Source: Saprospirales bacterium
GTDB taxonomy: Bacteria; Bacteroidota; Bacteroidia; Chitinophagales; Saprospiraceae
Assembly: GCA_016719895.1 (NCBI GenBank)
Contig: JADJYG010000001.1
Span: 1-64,000, forward strand
DNA: 64,000 nucleotides
Direction: 5' to 3'
The notes under the pieces were generated by a model. It worked only from the letters and a program-made list of their open reading frames with translations, was not told the origin of the DNA and searched no databases. The stretch's first letter is position 1. Each line of letters starts with the position of its first letter. Position numbers and translations under genes: made by a program. Positions 27,687 to 35,694 of this stretch are shown here, piece by piece.

Positions 27687-28708
27687 ATTGGACCCGCATT
27701 GCATACCACATCAGCTTTTGGCTGGTATACCTCTTGCTCAATTCCTGGCTCGGCCATATTTACAACGGGGTTGAATTGTATATTGCCTTTTTAGGCGAGG
27801 CGGTGGTATTGCCAGTTAAAATCCTGCTTACCTATTTTGTATTTTATTTTGTCATTCCCCTTTACCTGGACCGCGACAAGGTTTGGAAACTGGTTGGCCT
27901 CATCCTGTTTGCCTTTGTTGTGGCAACCCTGCTTTATCGCATCGTCACGACCTGGTTGTTTTTCCCAAATGTAAACCCGGAACGAACCATACCCTTTTTC
28001 TTTTGGCCCGGCCTGTACCTCACTGCCTTCGACCTGTTTATCACAGTGGCGGCTGCCACCACCATAAAAATGATCCGGGTGCATTATGAAAGCCTGGAGT
28101 TCGAACAAGAATTGTTACGGGAAAAATTGCAGTCGGAGCTCAACTTTTTAAGGGCGCAGACGAACCCGCATTTTTTATTCAATACCCTGAACAATTTATA
28201 CGTTCTGGCGCGAAAAAAATCGGACCGGACGGCCGACGCCATCATGATGCTTTCAAAAATCATGCGCTTTGTTTTGTACGATTGCCGGTCGCCGAGAATT
28301 CCCGTTGAAGAGGAGGCCAAAATTATTCAGGACTATATCGAACTGGAAAAACTTCGCTACAACAACCGGTTACGGGTAGAATATGAAGAAACTATAAGCC
28401 CGCCGGGAGGGGCGATCGCCCCCTTGTTGTTGTTGCCGTTTGTGGAAAATAGTTTCAAACACGGCGCCGGAAGCACCATCGGTGCAGCCGATATCCATAT
28501 AAAGTTGCAGCTGAAAGACAATATCCTGAATTTTGAGGTACAAAACACCGTTGATCCCGGCGAAGGCCCCGTCAACCAGGAAGGTATCGGACTAAAAAAC
28601 GTTCAACGGCAACTCGACCTGATCTACCCCGGCCGCCACGAATTGTCGGCCGGCAAAAGGGATGGGGTCTATGTTGCCCGGCTGAAAATTAAATTGGGAG
28701 AAGATTGA
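27674..28708 (+). CDS. LytS-type sensor histidine kinase (His_kinase family)
   Basis: A 344-residue membrane kinase: four hydrophobic helices in the first 130 residues (FWLVYLLLNSW, VKILLTYFVFYFVIPLYL, VGLILFAFVVATLLYRIV, WPGLYLTAFDLFITVAAATT), a coiled-coil linker, then the LytS H-box LRAQTNPHFLFNTLNNLYVL with the phospho-accepting His, and a GHKL ATPase domain with N-box LLPFVENSFKHG and G-box GIGLKNVQRQLDLIY. No LytTR response regulator is adjacent, so the partner lies elsewhere. It overlaps the GH31 gene by 13 bases. Confidence 0.92.
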   Translation: MERVNWTRIAYHISFWLVYLLLNSWLGHIYNGVELYIAFLGEAVVLPVKILLTYFVFYFVIPLYLDRDKVWKLVGLILFAFVVATLLYRIVTTWLFFPNVNPERTIPFFFWPGLYLTAFDLFITVAAATTIKMIRVHYESLEFEQELLREKLQSELNFLRAQTNPHFLFNTLNNLYVLARKKSDRTADAIMMLSKIMRFVLYDCRSPRIPVEEEAKIIQDYIELEKLRYNNRLRVEYEETISPPGGAIAPLLLLPFVENSFKHGAGSTIGAADIHIKLQLKDNILNFEVQNTVDPGEGPVNQEGIGLKNVQRQLDLIYPGRHELSAGKRDGVYVARLKIKLGED

Positions 28709-28854
28709 ATCCCTTACGGCTAAACTTTTGTGGACCCGCCTTCAGGCACACCGCCCTGTCTTAATTTGTCTGAAATCGTTCGCACTAAAAAAATTTTGTT
28801 TTAACAGGCAACCGAAATCTGAAATCTCGTGCCAAGCATAAACCGTACGACCTC

Positions 28855-29400
28855 ATGCAACAACTAACCGACCAGGAATTGGTGATGGGGGTGCTGCAAG
28901 GCACACCAAGCCATCAGGCCGCTTTGTACAAACAGTACAGCGTGCCGATGTTCCGGGTGCTGTTGCGCTTTGCACGCGACCGGGCCGAAGCGGAAGATAT
29001 GCTGCAGGAAGGGTTTATCCGGGTGTATCGCGACTTGGGCCAGTTTCGGGGCGATGGCGCCTTGGGCGGCTGGATCAGACGCATCATGGTGAACACAGCA
29101 CTCAGTCACTTGCGTAAACAACGCGACTTTTTGCGCGACACGTCCGATTTCACCCCCTTTGAAAACCGGTTTCGCACCGACGAAGATTTTGCCGCTAATC
29201 TTGACGCTGAAACCTTATTAAAATATCTCCAGCAACTGCCCCCAGGTTACCGCGCCGTTTTTAATCTCTACGCCATAGAAGGATTTAGCCACGATGAGAT
29301 CGCAGAACAACTCGGAATTTCTACCGGAACCAGTAAAAGCCAATTGTTTAAAGCCCGCGAATACCTGAAGCGTATCCTGGATAAATCCTTTATCACCTGA
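28855..29400 (+). CDS. ECF RNA polymerase sigma factor (unit B)
   Basis: A 181-residue ECF sigma factor close in sequence to the one at 23002. Region 2 covers LVMGVLQGTPSHQAALYKQY to WIRRIMVNTALSHLRKQ, and region 4 LPPGYRAVFNLYAIEGFSHD, with helix-turn-helix EIAEQLGISTGTSKSQLFKA. It lies about 150 bases after the kinase gene and 40 bases before a one-pass membrane protein that shares the anti-sigma-like segment of the other two units. Probably released by that partner on envelope signalling (inference). Confidence 0.92.
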   Translation: MQQLTDQELVMGVLQGTPSHQAALYKQYSVPMFRVLLRFARDRAEAEDMLQEGFIRVYRDLGQFRGDGALGGWIRRIMVNTALSHLRKQRDFLRDTSDFTPFENRFRTDEDFAANLDAETLLKYLQQLPPGYRAVFNLYAIEGFSHDEIAEQLGISTGTSKSQLFKAREYLKRILDKSFIT

Positions 29401-29440
29401 AAATCGAAACCTTAACCCGGATTTCCCGGAATTAATTGCA

Positions 29441-30121
29441 ATGGACGATCCACAAGAGTTCAAATCCCTGGATGAACTGTTTCGAAAAACGTTCGACAAC
29501 CTGCCGGACAGCCCATCGGTGTCCGGCTGGGATACTCCATCCCCACGTGTTTGGGAACAAGTTAGCACCCATCTGAAACCTCCGAAAGGTGGGTGGAGCA
29601 CCCAATCTACCCTGCTGGTAAGTGGCCTGGCAACCATATTGATGCTCGGGCTGTTCTGGGCCCTCACCCGGCCCGCTGCGCCTGCCCCCCAAATCGATCC
29701 GAAGGAACAACCAGCTATAATACCCGCTGCTCCATCACCGGCGAATTCCCAATCGGCGCCTTCAACAGTCGCCTCCGACATTATATTTCAACCCGGCAGT
29801 ACCGCATTTCCTGCTACATATTCCTCCGGGGCGCAACCGGCTCCGGATAAAACGCCACACACGCCTGCCGTGCCAATACCCGCGGCAAGCAACACACTAT
29901 CCGAAGAAAATTCTGAACTTCGCCGGCCAGCCGGTAGTGCCCCGCTGCCCGGAACCAATCCGGTTTCGCCGAACACAACCATTCGTCGTCAGGCCGAGGC
30001 CTGGCGGAGCGCCCCCTGGGCACAACCGTTGGCGCCCCTGCCGGGTATTTTGCAAAGTCAAACCATCCGGCCAGTGCCCGAAAGCCTGAAATTGTTATAC
30101 GCCCCTGGGAAACCGGAATAA
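29441..30121 (+). CDS. Single-pass membrane protein with anti-sigma-like N-terminus and Pro-rich periplasmic tail (unit B partner)
   Basis: A 226-residue protein. The N-terminal cytoplasmic part contains PSPRVWEQVSTHL (W38), aligned with W-x2-[LVM]-x3-L in the partners of the other two sigma factors. A transmembrane helix spans about 55-76 (TLLVSGLATILMLGLFWAL). The remaining 150 residues are a Pro/Ala/Ser-rich, probably disordered tail with no barrel. A terminator begins 36 bases after the stop, so nothing further is encoded. It resembles the linker portion of the protein at 23639 without its outer-membrane domain; it may be a shortened relative or bind a separate outer-membrane partner. Confidence 0.75.
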   Translation: MDDPQEFKSLDELFRKTFDNLPDSPSVSGWDTPSPRVWEQVSTHLKPPKGGWSTQSTLLVSGLATILMLGLFWALTRPAAPAPQIDPKEQPAIIPAAPSPANSQSAPSTVASDIIFQPGSTAFPATYSSGAQPAPDKTPHTPAVPIPAASNTLSEENSELRRPAGSAPLPGTNPVSPNTTIRRQAEAWRSAPWAQPLAPLPGILQSQTIRPVPESLKLLYAPGKPE

Positions 30122-30156
30122 ACCGTAGCCTTTTTAGCAGTACCGATTATAAATTA

Positions 30157-30189
30157 GCCCGGCGGTGGAATACTGCCGGGCCTTTTTTT
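30157..30189 (+). terminator. Rho-independent terminator of sigma unit B
   Basis: GCCCGGC (30157-30163) pairs with GCCGGGC (30175-30181), followed by seven T residues. It lies directly before the end of the convergent BNR gene (30191). Confidence 0.88.
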
Positions 30190-30190
30190 G

Positions 30191-33100
30191 CTACTCCTTA
30201 AACAAGGATGTGGGTATCGCCTCCACCTTTGCCCGGTAGTTGGCCCAAGGCTTGTCCAGTACCATTGCCACCCGATCCAATACCCGCACGGCTTGCGCTT
30301 CCGCCGTTCGAATGGCGATTCGAGCGTTGGCGTTGGGCTCCCCGGGCGATGTATTAATGTAACTGATAGCCCCACGCAGCCGCGCATTCAAATTGTCCGG
30401 ATTGCGCTGTATCCCTTTGCCTTCTTTTTGTGTGAAAAATAACTCTTTCAGCACGCCAATGCTATCGCGCAGAGATTTACCCAAATCCAACACTTCCTGC
30501 TTCGTGCTATCCGGTACATACACCAATTGCGCTTCAACCAGCTTAATGGTCTTTTCCGCTTCCCTAAGCCGGTCATAAGCCTTTTTCGAACGTTCGATAA
30601 CGGGATAAAAACGTCGTAAGGCATCCGCCCTGGCCCGGCGTGCCGGCAATGAAATTTCCATACGCGGATCATCTATGACCGTCAAAACGGTAGAGTCGGC
30701 ATGTATGCCATACCGAACTACTACTTTGTAGTCGCCCGGCAAAACGGTTGGCCCTCCCCCAGGCTCGAGCTGATCTTTGTCGGGCTCCCGGTTGGAGGGG
30801 TATTCTACCCCACGGGTATCCAGCCGCCAGTTTATGGTGCTGAAACAACTGTCCAACTCGGTTTTCCACTGGCGCAGGGTATCGCCTCCGGCAGAAAGAA
30901 TATACACGACGGCCTTGTCTTTCTTCTCCCCCCTGGCGCCACCAGGTTTTGGCTCTTTTGCCCCATCCGCACCGGTTTCTTTTTTCTTTTCCGCCTTTGG
31001 CAAAACGCCCGGCTTCACCCATACCGGAATTTGTGCCGAAGGGCTTTTATTGTCTCCCTCGAAAAAAGCATCGGCAGAAAACCGCGGTCCATCGTACGAA
31101 CGCCAGGATGCCAGTACTGCTTTTTGAGGTCTGAAAATTTCAAACGGTTGCTCGAACAAGGCCGGTGCCCGGGCGAAGGCGCGTAGCGGATCCAGGTTGT
31201 CTAATACCCAAATGGCGCGGCCAAAAGTGGCTATGACGAGGTCGCCGTCGCGCAGATGGATTTTCATGTCCTGCACCGGCATACAGGGGAGCCCCCCAGG
31301 CTTACCGTCGGCCACAAGCGGCCAATGCATCCAGCTTTCACCGTAATCAATGCTGATATAGAGTCCCTGATCGGTACCAAGAAAAAGCAGATTGGGCGTT
31401 CCGGGGTCTTGCACGACCGACAAGCAAAAGCCGGTCACCTGCTTGGGGCTGGCCAGGCGTTTCCAATTCTGGCCGAAATCGGAAGTATGGTAGAGGTACG
31501 GATTCCAGTCATTCAACCGGTAATTGTTTACCACGACAAATGCTTCGCCGGCATTTTTGGCCGACACCTCAATTTGGGGTATCCAGGCGCCCTCCGGGCA
31601 ATCGGGCAAGCGTTTAGAGAGGTTGGTCCAGGTGTTTCCGCCATCGCGTGTCAATTGGAGGTTGCCGTCATCGGTGCCTGCCCAAATCACGTCTTGTTGT
31701 GCCGGGCTGGGTGCTATGGCAATGATTGTACAATAATTTTCGGCATTCGTGGCATCCAGGGTAAGGCCTCCCGAACGGTCCTGATGGAGTTTTGCCGTAT
31801 CATTGGTCGTCAGGTCGGGAGAACGGAGCGCCCAGGTTTGACCATAATCACCGGAATAATGCAAATACTGGCTACCAAAATAGATGCCTTCCGCAACGAA
31901 GGGGTCCTGCGCCAACGCAGCATTCCAGTTCCAGCGCAGATTTTCACCATCCGGGTGGAGCGGCTTCAAGTATAGAGCGTGGCCCGTTTTGCGGTCGATA
32001 TAGTTTAATTCTCCACCCTGTGACATTGCATAGCAGTAGCGGCTGTTGTCGGGACGCGGCGACACGTCAAATCCATCGCCGAAAAGCACCTCCTGCCAGT
32101 CGGAATTACGGATACCCCCCGAGCGCCAGACGGCAGAGGGACCCACCCAGGAGCCGTTATCCTGTAACCCGCCATAGATGTTGTAGGGCATATCGTTGTC
32201 CACATTAAGGTGGTAAAACTGCCCAACCGGAATGTTCTCCGCATAACGCCAGGTCCGGCCGCCATCGCGGGTAATATTGAGCCCGCCGTCATTGCCATTG
32301 ATAATATAATCCGGGTCGTCCGGGTGAATCCAAAATGCATGGTGATCGAGGTGAATTTTCCAGCCGACCCAGGTTTCAAAAGATTTTCCTCCGTCTTCGC
32401 TCCTGTTTAAAAAGGTATGGAGACTGTACAGGCGATTTTCGTTTTGAGGGTCTACATAAATTTCGGAATAGTAGAAGGGCCGGCCGCCAATATTTTCACT
32501 GGTTGTTTTCTGCCAGATCCGGCCGCCGTCCGTGCTTTTGTACAAGGCATTCTCTTCCGCTTCCACCAACGCGTACACGATGTGCGGCTTGTTCCGCGCC
32601 ACGGCCAACCCGATTCGGCCAAGGTCCCCTTTCGGCAGGCCGTCTTTCTGGGCCCGAATATTCCAGGTTTCACCGCCGTCATAGGAAATATAAAGGCCCG
32701 AGCCCCGGCCACCCGATTTAAAAAACCAGGGCCACCGGCGGTACTCCCACATGGCGGCATAAAGTTTATCCGGGTTGGCGGGGTCGGCAACAAGGTCAGC
32801 ACAACCGGTAAAATCATTGACGTACAAAATATTACGCCAGGTTTTTCCACCATCGGTGCTTTTATATACGCCCCGGTCCGTGGTGGGGCCGTTTGCAGAC
32901 CCCAAGGAGGCAGCCCAAAGGATATCCGGGTTGTCGCGGTGTAAAATAATGCGGTGGAGGGTACGGGTATTTTCCAGGCCCATGTGAATCCAGCTGCGGC
33001 CGCCATCAATGGATTTAAAGATGCCTACGCCAAAATTTTGAGAGTTGCGGGGATTCCCCTCTCCGGTCCCCACCCAGATCAGGTCCGGATTTTGTGGATG

Positions 33101-33415
33101 GATGGCAATTGCTCCAATACTTTGAGTGGGCGCAGCATCAAAGATCGGCTCCCAATTCGTTCCGCCGCTCCGGCTTCGCCAAACGCCGCCGGAAGCAGCG
33201 CCTGCGTATATGATTTCCGGATCGCCGGGGTCGCAGGTAATGGCTGTGATACGACCTGACATCGCGGCCGGCCCAATGGAACGAACATTTATACTGCGCA
33301 GGTATTCCGGGTCGAACGCTTGGGCGCTCAGGCAGACTTGCGCCAGGAAAAACGCCAAAGCCATAATCGGCCGCACAAGCGAAGCGGCCAAAGTGTGTAA
33401 ACAAGGTAGTTTCAT
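30191..33415 (-). CDS. Exported VPS10/BNR beta-propeller protein
   Basis: A 1074-residue exported protein with a signal peptide (to about LSAQAF). The first 750 residues form BNR/Asp-box propellers (WRSRSGGTNW, KSIDGGRSW, KSTDGGKTW, ISYDGGETW, LTRDGGNTW), starting with the family-typical SIGPAAMSGRITAI. A Lys/Glu-rich insert (about 800-850) and an Ig-like plus helical C-terminal part follow. Unlike the protein at 5821, it has no T9SS sorting domain at its end, so it is probably periplasmic. Proteins of this type are often annotated as glycosyl hydrolases, but no catalytic pair is evident. It is convergent with sigma unit B. Confidence 0.88.
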   Translation of the reverse strand: MKLPCLHTLAASLVRPIMALAFFLAQVCLSAQAFDPEYLRSINVRSIGPAAMSGRITAITCDPGDPEIIYAGAASGGVWRSRSGGTNWEPIFDAAPTQSIGAIAIHPQNPDLIWVGTGEGNPRNSQNFGVGIFKSIDGGRSWIHMGLENTRTLHRIILHRDNPDILWAASLGSANGPTTDRGVYKSTDGGKTWRNILYVNDFTGCADLVADPANPDKLYAAMWEYRRWPWFFKSGGRGSGLYISYDGGETWNIRAQKDGLPKGDLGRIGLAVARNKPHIVYALVEAEENALYKSTDGGRIWQKTTSENIGGRPFYYSEIYVDPQNENRLYSLHTFLNRSEDGGKSFETWVGWKIHLDHHAFWIHPDDPDYIINGNDGGLNITRDGGRTWRYAENIPVGQFYHLNVDNDMPYNIYGGLQDNGSWVGPSAVWRSGGIRNSDWQEVLFGDGFDVSPRPDNSRYCYAMSQGGELNYIDRKTGHALYLKPLHPDGENLRWNWNAALAQDPFVAEGIYFGSQYLHYSGDYGQTWALRSPDLTTNDTAKLHQDRSGGLTLDATNAENYCTIIAIAPSPAQQDVIWAGTDDGNLQLTRDGGNTWTNLSKRLPDCPEGAWIPQIEVSAKNAGEAFVVVNNYRLNDWNPYLYHTSDFGQNWKRLASPKQVTGFCLSVVQDPGTPNLLFLGTDQGLYISIDYGESWMHWPLVADGKPGGLPCMPVQDMKIHLRDGDLVIATFGRAIWVLDNLDPLRAFARAPALFEQPFEIFRPQKAVLASWRSYDGPRFSADAFFEGDNKSPSAQIPVWVKPGVLPKAEKKKETGADGAKEPKPGGARGEKKDKAVVYILSAGGDTLRQWKTELDSCFSTINWRLDTRGVEYPSNREPDKDQLEPGGGPTVLPGDYKVVVRYGIHADSTVLTVIDDPRMEISLPARRARADALRRFYPVIERSKKAYDRLREAEKTIKLVEAQLVYVPDSTKQEVLDLGKSLRDSIGVLKELFFTQKEGKGIQRNPDNLNARLRGAISYINTSPGEPNANARIAIRTAEAQAVRVLDRVAMVLDKPWANYRAKVEAIPTSLFKE

Positions 33416-33580
33416 CCGTAACGTATTTTGTAAGGCTGCAAAACTGCAAAATCAGCGGTGAATAAATATCCGGAAGCGGTTGTTATTCTATTTTTTCGAC
33501 TATTCAACCCGAAATGGAGGGAGAAGTAATCTTTCCGGCAGAATTCTGTTCCTTTGGCCGGTAATATTATTCCCAACATT

Positions 33581-34147
33581 ATGGCGTCTGTTTTTGGTCA
33601 TATAGCAGCATCATCGGCTTTAGGGTGGAGTTTTTTGCCCCAAAAATCTACCAGCAAGGCCTTATTGCTCGCCGGGTTTTGCGCATTTATCCCGGATGCG
33701 GATGTTCTGGCGTTCCGGTTTGGCATCCCCTACCACAGCATCTGGGGGCACCGGGGTTGGTCCCATTCCCTGAGTTTTGCGCTCGGGTTCGGTTTGTTGA
33801 TCGCCTGGCTTTTTTACCGGCAGGACAAGCAATGGTGGAAAATGGCGCTTTGGTTTGTCGCAGCAACCGCCTCACATCCCCTGCTGGATATGCTCACCAC
33901 TGGTGGCATGGGTTGTGCCCTTTGGTGGCCCTGGAGCACCGAGCGTTTATTTTTTCCGGTGCGCCTTATCCGCGTTTCGCCGTTGGAAGTACGCGATTTT
34001 TTCAGCAAATGGGGCATGCGGATATTGCTCAGCGAAGTACTCTGGATCGGCATACCGTCCATTTTGCTCATTGGGCTCAGTTGGGTGACCCGTCGGACAT
34101 TGGTGTGTATCAGGTCGGGAATACGCTCCCCGGACCGTTTGGAATAG
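33581..34147 (+). CDS. YdjM-type membrane-bound metal-dependent hydrolase
   Basis: A 188-residue polytopic membrane protein of the LexA-regulated YdjM/DUF457 hydrolase family. Family motifs are present: FGHIAASSALG at the N-terminus, CAFIPDADVL, HSIWGHRGWSHSLSFALGFG with the His cluster, and ATASHPLLDMLTTGG. I start at the ATG at 33581; the upstream TTG (33554) adds nothing conserved. In other bacteria the family is damage-inducible and of uncertain substrate. The end is only 10 bases from the convergent oxidoreductase. Confidence 0.88.
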   Translation: MASVFGHIAASSALGWSFLPQKSTSKALLLAGFCAFIPDADVLAFRFGIPYHSIWGHRGWSHSLSFALGFGLLIAWLFYRQDKQWWKMALWFVAATASHPLLDMLTTGGMGCALWWPWSTERLFFPVRLIRVSPLEVRDFFSKWGMRILLSEVLWIGIPSILLIGLSWVTRRTLVCIRSGIRSPDRLE

Positions 34148-34156
34148 GCGCCGCAC

Positions 34157-35125
34157 TTATTCATCTATTTTCAGCACAACTTTCCCGAATTGTTCACTTC
34201 CGGCAAGTCGTTGCATGGCTTCATTTCCTTCCGCGAGCGGAAACACTGCATCCACGGCCGGCACAATCCGGTGTTGGCAGACAAAACCCAACATGCGCTT
34301 GAATTCAGACAACGTGCCCATGGTGGAGCCCAGGATGCTAAGTTGTTTCCAATACAGGATTTGTGGGCTAAGCCCGTTGATCTTACCAAGCGTTCCCCCA
34401 TACACCCCGATGCGGGCGGCAGGATTGCAGAGCCCCATCAGCGCGGCAAAACCATCCCCGCCTGCCGAATCGATGACCACGTCAAAATTGCCGCTCTGCG
34501 CTTTCAAGCGGTTGCCCCAGTCTGCTTCGCGGTAATTCGCCCCGCCCTTTGCACCGATCTCCAGGGCTTTTTGAATTTTGACTTCTGAACCGGAAGTAAC
34601 GTACACCTCGGCGCCAGCAGCCAAAGCAAATTGTAAGGTCATCAGCGCTACCCCGCCCCCAATACCGGTAATGAGCACCCGTTCTCCGGGCCGCAAGCGG
34701 CAGCGGCTGAATAGTACCCGGTATGCCGTAAGCCCCGCCAAAGGCAGGGCCGCTGCCTGTTCCCAGCTGAGGTGGCCGGGTTTCGGCACCACGTGTTGTT
34801 TTCGTACGACAATCCACTCGGCAAACGTACCGTTTTCCGGCAGACCCAATATCCGGAAGTCTTTTCCCTGTACCCTCGGATCGTTTCCCCATGCTCCTGC
34901 AGGGTAGAGCACTACTGGCTTTCCCTGGTATTCGCCGGCGCCATCACTACCCAATATAACCGGTAATTGAATCTGCGAATACTGCCCCTGGGTAATCCAC
35001 CAATCCCTGCGGTTTAGCGCCGCTGCTTTCAAACGCACCAGCGCCTCTCCTCTTGCCGGCCGGGGTTGGGCTGTCTCCTGCAACACCAGCGGGTGGTGCA
35101 ACTGCTGTAATACAAGTGCTTTCAT
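34157..35125 (-). CDS. Zinc-type alcohol dehydrogenase-like / quinone oxidoreductase
   Basis: A 322-residue MDR-superfamily oxidoreductase. It has the GroES-like fold (LVRLKAAALNRRDWWITQGQ, VILGSDGAGEY) and the Rossmann fold with an atypical nucleotide-binding loop ITGIGGGVALMTLQFALAAG, specific for NADPH in many members. The catalytic zinc ligands of true alcohol dehydrogenases are missing, so this is a zinc-free quinone-oxidoreductase-like or enoyl-reductase-like enzyme; the substrate is unknown. The start at 35125 (MKALVLQQ) fits the family; the frame is open to an ATG at 35215. Confidence 0.88.
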   Translation of the reverse strand: MKALVLQQLHHPLVLQETAQPRPARGEALVRLKAAALNRRDWWITQGQYSQIQLPVILGSDGAGEYQGKPVVLYPAGAWGNDPRVQGKDFRILGLPENGTFAEWIVVRKQHVVPKPGHLSWEQAAALPLAGLTAYRVLFSRCRLRPGERVLITGIGGGVALMTLQFALAAGAEVYVTSGSEVKIQKALEIGAKGGANYREADWGNRLKAQSGNFDVVIDSAGGDGFAALMGLCNPAARIGVYGGTLGKINGLSPQILYWKQLSILGSTMGTLSEFKRMLGFVCQHRIVPAVDAVFPLAEGNEAMQRLAGSEQFGKVVLKIDE

Positions 35126-35247
35126 GGGCCTGCGCAACATTTTTTCTGCAAATGACGATGCCGGCCCGGATATTTCCACCACCCTGGTGATAAAATCTCG
35201 TAGAAAAACATCCATTTCTCAAACCTTTGCCGCTACTTCGCGTTTGA

Positions 35248-35574
35248 ATGCGCACAGTTATGGTAAAACAGATTCGAAGGCTAATTTTCCTGCTTTTTCT
35301 ATGCAGTGTACTGGCGGGCTTTACCGTCGAACAGCTCAGTTTGTTTTGCGCAAAAGAAAAGATTAGTCTTACAGACTATGATCCGGAACAAAAAGAAGGT
35401 TCCAAAACCAAAAAAATGAACGAGGACGACACGTTTCGTCCCGAACATTTTCCGGTTATCGCGCGTGTTTTCATGTTTCATTTTAAAAGCGGCGGTTTAT
35501 TCCCCGACCAATCCTGCCTGTACAGGTCCCTGGCTTGCCGCACCATTCTGACGCCGCCTCCAGAGCGCGCTTAA
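35248..35574 (+). CDS. Small exported hypothetical protein
   Basis: A 108-residue protein with a signal-type N-terminus (RLIFLLFLCSVLAGFTVEQ; the ATG at 35260 is an alternative start), followed by a charged segment rich in Lys, Glu and Asp (EKISLTDYDPEQKEGSKTKK), and an ending that includes PVIARVFMFHFK. No family recognised. It stands between the oxidoreductase and the SulP transporter and shows no operon signals. The plan (signal peptide, Cys, charged linker, then P-x-x-x-x-[LV]-I-[AS]-R-V) resembles the other small exported protein at 46911. Confidence 0.5.
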   Translation: MRTVMVKQIRRLIFLLFLCSVLAGFTVEQLSLFCAKEKISLTDYDPEQKEGSKTKKMNEDDTFRPEHFPVIARVFMFHFKSGGLFPDQSCLYRSLACRTILTPPPERA

Positions 35575-35694
35575 GCTGTCCATTTTTATTTCTTACTTTT
35601 TCCGGCAGTGTCATCCTGGCGCCGGAAACCGCCTTTCTTCGCAATATCTGGCCTTGTGCTGCGATCACTGCCCTGAAACAACATACCTGACTTT

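Noticed and set aside
33625..34302. 225-codon plus-strand frame overlapping the YdjM-type hydrolase and the end of the oxidoreductase
   Set aside because: It is an out-of-frame shadow of two well-supported genes with no similarity of its own.
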